The position numbers were made by a program, and so were the translations under genes. Under the pieces are notes generated by a model. That model made no database searches. It had not been told where the DNA came from and was given only the letters and a program-made list of their open reading frames with translations. 32,356 nucleotides of DNA from Acidobacteriota bacterium (GTDB lineage Bacteria > Acidobacteriota > Blastocatellia > UBA7656), in contig JACQDB010000073.1 of NCBI GenBank assembly GCA_016201275.1, positions 1 through 32,356 of the forward strand, read 5' to 3'. Positions 28,002 through 32,356 of the stretch are shown one piece after another (the stretch's first letter is position 1; every line of letters starts with the position of its first letter).

Positions 28002-28002
28002 A

Positions 28003-29064
28003 ATGAAAGTAGGACTCGTAGGCTTTGCCGGTTCCGGCAAAACAACCATATTTAATACGCTCACGGGATTGACCGCTGAAGTCGGCGGCTATGGCGCGAA
28101 AGAGAAAGCCAACGTCGGCGTCATCAAAGTTCCCGACGACCGCATAGATCAACTCGCTGATTTATTTAATCCGAAAAAGAAGACCTATGCTGAAATCAGT
28201 TTCGTGGATGTAGCCGGGCCGCAGGCCGACGACCCGTCGCGCTCCGAATCTGGGCTTGATGCCAAACTGGTTCAGCATATGCGCGAAGTGGATGCGCTGG
28301 TTCATGTGGTGCGCGCTTTCGATAACGCTATGTTGTTGCAGGATGCCGACGCGCTGCGCGACATCAATAATTTCGATACCGAGTTGTTGTTGACCGATCT
28401 GGTGCAGATTGAAAATCGCATCACGCGCTTGAAGAAAGAGAAAGATTCGACCCGCGAGCGCGAATTGCTCGAACGCCTGAAAGCGGAACTCGAAGCTGAA
28501 CACCTGCTGCGCGACGTGGAAATTTCGCCGGAAGAAGTAGCGCTGATTGCCGGGTTTCGCTTTCTGAGTTTGAAGCCGTTGCTGGTGTTGTTGAATGTCG
28601 GCGAAGAACAGGCCGCCAGCGCCCCCGCTGCGGAAGTGCAATCACTGGCCGCAGCCAAGCACTTGAGTTTGATTCAAATGGCGGGCAAGACCGAGATGGA
28701 GATTGCCGAGCTTGCGCCCGAAGAACAGCGCGACTTTCTACAGGATTTAGGCATCACGGAAACGGCGCGTGACCGCTTCATACGCGCCGCGTACCGTTTG
28801 CTGGATTTAATCAGCTTCTTGACAGCAGGCGAAGATGAATGTCGCGGCTGGCCGATCAAACGCGGCACCTCGGCACAGAAGGCCGCCGGAAAAATTCACT
28901 CGGATATTGAACGCGGCTTCATACGCGCCGAAGTGGTTCGCATCGAAGACCTGCTGGAATACAAAAGCGAAGCGCGTTGCCGCGAACACGGTAAGTTGAA
29001 ACTCGAAGGCAAAGAGTACGCCGTGCAGGACGGCGACGTGATTCATTTCCGCTTCAATGTTTAA
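28003..29064 (+). CDS. ychF: YchF-family (Obg-like) GTPase/ATPase, divergent
   Basis: A 353-aa P-loop NTPase with a C-terminal TGS-like domain (~270-350, ending KLKLEGKEYAVQDGDVIHFRFNV), the YchF/OLA1 layout (E. coli YchF is 363 aa). Family members bind ribosomes and prefer ATP. The G1 loop reads GFAGSGKTT, not the usual GLPNVGKST. The G3 site reads DVAGPQADD in place of DIAGLVKGA, and G4 is NVGE, as in YchF-type noncanonical sites. A coiled-coil insert (~140-175) is kept. It is therefore a YchF relative and perhaps a separate paralog rather than the housekeeping copy. The ATG has TAGGAG seven bases upstream. It is downstream of the antitoxin remnant and may share its promoter. Confidence 0.85.
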   Translation: MKVGLVGFAGSGKTTIFNTLTGLTAEVGGYGAKEKANVGVIKVPDDRIDQLADLFNPKKKTYAEISFVDVAGPQADDPSRSESGLDAKLVQHMREVDALVHVVRAFDNAMLLQDADALRDINNFDTELLLTDLVQIENRITRLKKEKDSTRERELLERLKAELEAEHLLRDVEISPEEVALIAGFRFLSLKPLLVLLNVGEEQAASAPAAEVQSLAAAKHLSLIQMAGKTEMEIAELAPEEQRDFLQDLGITETARDRFIRAAYRLLDLISFLTAGEDECRGWPIKRGTSAQKAAGKIHSDIERGFIRAEVVRIEDLLEYKSEARCREHGKLKLEGKEYAVQDGDVIHFRFNV

Positions 29065-29255
29065 TGGCGTGTCGCATCCGACAATGTTTGACGATGATGA
29101 GAAGTTGTCGAGCGCCGACAGTCAGCAAAGGTCACGGATTTTATGGGGGCGACGGGTAGGCACGGATTAGAGGCTGCCTCTGTCCACCCCATTCGTGTTA
29201 TGCGTCTGCGTTTCCACCGGGGTTGTATCTCGGTTCAACTAATGGAGGTCGAGCA

Positions 29256-29666
29256 ATGAGTCTGAATTTCGCAAACCCATCTGGTGTTCATGCTCCGCTG
29301 GGGCTTTATAGTCATGTCGTTTCCGTGCCGCAGGGCACCGAGTTGCTTTTCATATCGGGACAGATCGGAGTTCGCCCGGATGGGACGACGCCTGCCACCA
29401 TAGGCGAGCAAGCGGATCAAGTCTTCGCCAACCTCGTCGCCTTGCTCAACGCTCACGGCCTGGAGCCTACAGACATCGTCAAACTCACCACCTTCATGGT
29501 TGCCGGACAGGACGGGGACGCGGTTCGCGCCGCCAGACTGAAATACCTGGGCGCGCATCGCCCTGCATCTACCGCCGTATTCGTGTCCGAGTTGGTGGAC
29601 CCTGCATGGTTCGTAGAGGTAGAGGCAATTGCCGCTAAATGCAAATCAAGCGATGGTGCTGTATAA
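29256..29666 (+). CDS. RidA family (YjgF/YER057c/UK114) protein
   Basis: A 136-aa RidA-like protein. True RidA deaminates reactive enamine/imine intermediates such as 2-aminoacrylate and acts as a cytosolic trimer. Visible landmarks are LLFISGQIGVRPDG, EQADQVFANLVALLNAHGLEPTDIVKLTTFM and HRPASTAVFVSELVDPAWFVEVEAIA, which keeps the Arg and Glu expected in the active cleft. The ATG at 29256 has GGAGG upstream; a TTG at 29223 would add 11 residues. Because RidA subfamilies differ, the substrate is uncertain. It stands alone between ychF and the metalloprotease gene. Confidence 0.88.
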   Translation: MSLNFANPSGVHAPLGLYSHVVSVPQGTELLFISGQIGVRPDGTTPATIGEQADQVFANLVALLNAHGLEPTDIVKLTTFMVAGQDGDAVRAARLKYLGAHRPASTAVFVSELVDPAWFVEVEAIAAKCKSSDGAV

Positions 29667-29893
29667 CTCCTCGCTCAACCGTATCCGCAACCATCAGTCA
29701 CGAAAAGAAAAGATGTGACAGCGCCTGGTTTGCTTGGTATGCTGGACGAGCTACACCTCACACATTTTTCAGGTAGTAGTCCCCCATAAAAAATAAATAA
29801 AATCATCAGGCCGAAGCCCGAATGCGACCAGCGGTGTCTGCCTGATTCGATAGCCATCAGTGGGTCAATGAAAAACCTGTGGAGATAAAAAAT

Positions 29894-32356
29894 ATGAAGC
29901 GTCGTTTGCATCAAGCTCTATTCCTGGCATCACGCAAAGTGCTGTTGAGTGTTTTACTGGTTGCCGTGTTGGCAGCGGTCTTTGTCATCAATCGCGTCCG
30001 CGCCGCTGGCGAAACAGTGGGCGAACCGGCAACCCCTGCGGCGAATCTTTTCACGCAAGACAATCGGCCATCGCCGGATAACATCTGGCAATTCATCAAT
30101 GAATCCGCCATCGTACAACGCGGCCCACGACAGATTATTCCGCAGGTCTATCGCACTGTGCAGGTCAATGAAGAGGTCTTGCGACAACGGCTGGCGACGG
30201 CTCCACAGGAATTTACCAGGGCGGCGAAATCCGCTCCCGTCACCTTGAGTCTGCCGCTGCCGGATGGCACTTTTGGCAATTTTCATATCACCGAATCTTC
30301 GATCATGGAACCAGCGCTGGCGGCGCAGTTTCCCGAAATCAAAACCTACATCGGCCAAGGCCTAGACGACCCTGCGGCGACAGCGCGCCTGGACGTTACC
30401 CCGGCGGGCTTTCACGCCATGATTTTATCGGAGTGGGGAACCGTCTTCGTTGACCCGTATGCCAAAGGCGACACAGCGAATTACATCACTTATTTCAAAG
30501 CCGATTACCGCAATGAGACGAAGCCTTTTCAATGTTATTTCTCCGACGCCAATCGGACCTCGCAACCGCTCGCAGCGCCACAACCGAATGTCATCAGCGG
30601 CACGATTCTCAGAACCTATAGGCTGGCGCTGGCGGCGACCGGCGAATACACCGCCTTTCAAGGCGGCACGGTTTCGTTGGCGCTGGCGGCGATGACCACG
30701 ACCATGAATCGCGTCAATGGAGTTTATGAAAAAGACCTGGCGGTGCGTATGATTCTGGTCAGCAATGAAGCTGCGATTATTTATACCAACGCGGCCACCG
30801 ACCCTTATACCAACAATGACGGGTTTACGATGCTATCGCAAAATCAAACCAACCTTGATGTGGTCATCGGCTCGGCCAATTACGACATAGGCCATGTCTT
30901 CAGCACCGGCGGCGGCGGCGTCGCAGGGCTTGGCGTGGTGTGTAACTCGACGCGCAAAGCGCAAGGCGTGACCGGCTCTTCTGCGCCAACCGGCGATGGT
31001 TTCGACATAGATTATGTAGCGCATGAAATGGGGCATCAATTCGGCGGCAATCATACCTTCAATGGCATCACTGCCAATTGCGGCAGCGGCAATCGCGCCG
31101 GGAATGCCGCTTATGAACCGGGCAGCGGCTCGACCATCATGGCTTATGCGGGCATCTGCGGAGCGCAGGATTTGCAAGCGCACAGCGACGACTATTTTCA
31201 TGTGAAGAGCCTAGAAGAGATGGCTTCGTTCATTGCCGGAACCGCTTGTGATGTTGAAACCAACACCGGCAACACCGTGCCGACCGTGACCGTTGGTGCG
31301 GCGGTGACGATTCCGAAAAGCACGCCGTTTACTTTGACCGCAACCGGCAGCGACCCGAACGGCGACGCGCTGACCTATTGCTGGGAAGAGTATGATCTGG
31401 GGGTGTCGTCGCCGCCCGACACCGATGCCGACGGCAACGCCAGACCGATACTGCGGTCCTTTACACCGACCTCGAATCCGTCGCGCACCTTTCCGAAACT
31501 GACCAATATTTTGAACAACACTTCAAGCTTTGGCGAAGTCTTGCCGTCCATCAGCCGCACCATGAGTTTTCAAGTGACGGTGCGCGACAATCGCGCTGGC
31601 GGCGGCGGCATCAACACGGCTACGAAAAGCGTAGTGGTCAGCGCTGGAGCCGGGCCTTTTCTGGTGACCGCGCCGAATACCGCCGTCACCTGGAATGTCG
31701 GAACGCAGCAAACCGTCACCTGGGACGTCGCCAATACCGCAGCCTTTCCGGTCAGTGCAGCGAATGTCAAGCTTTCGCTTTCGACCGATGGCGGCAATAC
31801 TTTTCCGATAACCCTGCTGGCCAGCACGCCCAATGACGGCAGCGAAGTGATTACGGTTCCCAATAACCCGACGACGACAGCGCGCTTGAAAATCGAAGCC
31901 GTAGGCAATGTCTTCTTTGATTTATCGAATCAAAATTTCACCATCGCCAGCGGCGGTGGTTGCACTTATACCATCGCGCCGACCACACAGACGTTCTCTG
32001 CCGCAGCGGGTTCGGGCAGCGTCACTGTCACTACGCAGAGCGGTTGCACTTGGACAGCCCTCAGCAATGATGCGTGGCTGACGGTGACTGCAGGCGCGAG
32101 CGGCACAGGCAACGGCACGGTGAGTTTCAACGTCGCCGCCAACGCCAGCACCAGTCAACGCAGCGGCACGATGACGATTGCCGGACAAATCTTCACCGTC
32201 ACGCAGGCCGGAAGTTGCAGTTATGCGGTCAGCCCTACGAGTCAAAGTTTCACTTCAACGGGCGGCACGGGCAGCAGCAATGTCACGACCACTGCCGGAT
32301 GTAATTGGACAGCGGCAAGCAACGACAGTTGGATCACCATCACGTCAGGCGCGAGC
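29894..32356 (+). CDS. Secreted reprolysin-like zinc metalloprotease with BACON-like repeats (partial)
   Basis: The frame is open from the ATG at 29894 to the window edge (821 codons); the end is missing. A signal peptide (~1-38) precedes a propeptide-like domain (~40-230) and a metzincin catalytic domain (~235-455) with the zinc site [11 protein letters not shown] (His377, Glu378, His381, His387) and a Met-turn at Met416 ([10 protein letters not shown]). Ig/PKD-like modules follow ([31 protein letters not shown]). Two BACON-like units come next ([18 protein letters not shown] and [18 protein letters not shown]); the second is cut by the edge. It likely cleaves extracellular proteins. GGAG lies nine bases upstream of the ATG. 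The 227-base gap before it has an AT-rich run and no gene. Confidence 0.9.
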   Translation, partial: MKRRLHQALFLASRKVLLSVLLVAVLAAVFVINRVRAAGETVGEPATPAANLFTQDNRPSPDNIWQFINESAIVQRGPRQIIPQVYRTVQVNEEVLRQRLATAPQEFTRAAKSAPVTLSLPLPDGTFGNFHITESSIMEPALAAQFPEIKTYIGQGLDDPAATARLDVTPAGFHAMILSEWGTVFVDPYAKGDTANYITYFKADYRNETKPFQCYFSDANRTSQPLAAPQPNVISGTILRTYRLALAATGEYTAFQGGTVSLALAAMTTTMNRVNGVYEKDLAVRMILVSNEAAIIYTNAATDPYTNNDGFTMLSQNQTNLDVVIGSANYDIGHVFSTGGGGVAGLGVVCNSTRKAQGVTGSSAPTGDGFDIDYVAHEMGHQFGGNHTFNGITANCGSGNRAGNAAYEPGSGSTIMAYAGICGAQDLQAHSDDYFHVKSLEEMASFIAGTACDVETNTGNTVPTVTVGAAVTIPKSTPFTLTATGSDPNGDALTYCWEEYDLGVSSPPDTDADGNARPILRSFTPTSNPSRTFPKLTNILNNTSSFGEVLPSISRTMSFQVTVRDNRAGGGGINTATKSVVVSAGAGPFLVTAPNTAVTWNVGTQQTVTWDVANTAAFPVSAANVKLSLSTDGGNTFPITLLASTPNDGSEVITVPNNPTTTARLKIEAVGNVFFDLSNQNFTIASGGGCTYTIAPTTQTFSAAAGSGSVTVTTQSGCTWTALSNDAWLTVTAGASGTGNGTVSFNVAANASTSQRSGTMTIAGQIFTVTQAGSCSYAVSPTSQSFTSTGGTGSSNVTTTAGCNWTAASNDSWITITSGAS

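Noticed and set aside
29200-29250. tRNA-like T-loop word (CGGTTCAACTAA) before ridA
   Set aside because: No acceptor, D or anticodon stems could be built around it.
29667-29893. Riboswitch upstream of the metalloprotease gene
   Set aside because: An ATCAGGC/GCCTGAT pair (29805-29811 with 29840-29846) encloses a 28-nt loop, but no known riboswitch consensus could be matched by eye.

Overview
The window reads like chromosomal DNA of a Gram-negative-type environmental bacterium, moderately GC-rich by eye. Large hybrid histidine kinases, long multi-domain secreted proteins (PPC, FN3, ASPM/Hydin-like, BACON-like modules), many palindromic intergenic repeats and the gene style together suggest Acidobacteriota, perhaps the Blastocatellia. 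That placement is inference; no rRNA or marker-gene search was possible. No rRNA, tRNA or CRISPR array was recognised.

Layout. 168-4247 (-) encodes a periplasmic-sensing hybrid kinase with 14 two-component propeller repeats. 4505-5113 is a non-coding composite palindromic repeat element (element A). 5324-6184 (+) is a zinc-ribbon membrane protein, separated by a 30-bp-arm hairpin from a convergent metallophosphoesterase (6365-7021, -). Reading leftward from 11580 on the minus strand are an O-methyltransferase-like gene, xseB, ispA, dxs and the metallophosphoesterase. xseB-ispA-dxs is the classic isoprenoid-precursor cluster, and here its junctions are invaded by short repeats. 11785-14919 (+) is a second hybrid kinase (DUF4118-GAF-PAS3-HisKA-HATPase-REC) with a C-terminal half very like the first. 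15063-17338 (-) holds a DUF1186 HEAT-like protein and xseA.

17760-24147 is a convergent pair of large exported proteins: a PPC/FN3/ASPM-type surface protein and a subtilisin-like S8 protease. Both end in a similar-looking C-terminal beta domain. 24408-25260 is element B, an inverted and enlarged relative of element A with long terminal inverted repeats and nested hairpins. Then come a small methyltransferase, gpmI, an orphan VapB-like antitoxin with an apparent vestige of its PIN toxin, a divergent YchF-family GTPase, a RidA-family protein and, running off the right edge, a reprolysin-like metalloprotease with BACON-like repeats.

The most unusual content is the repeat system. Twelve copies of a ~42-bp hairpin unit lie in two convergently arranged arrays. 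The stems differ by compensatory changes, the spacers are conserved, and each array is bounded by inverted GTAC-centred boxes. The two whole elements are inverted copies of each other about 20 kb apart. This looks like a non-autonomous, structure-selected element family rather than CRISPR, protein-coding DNA or simple REP sites.
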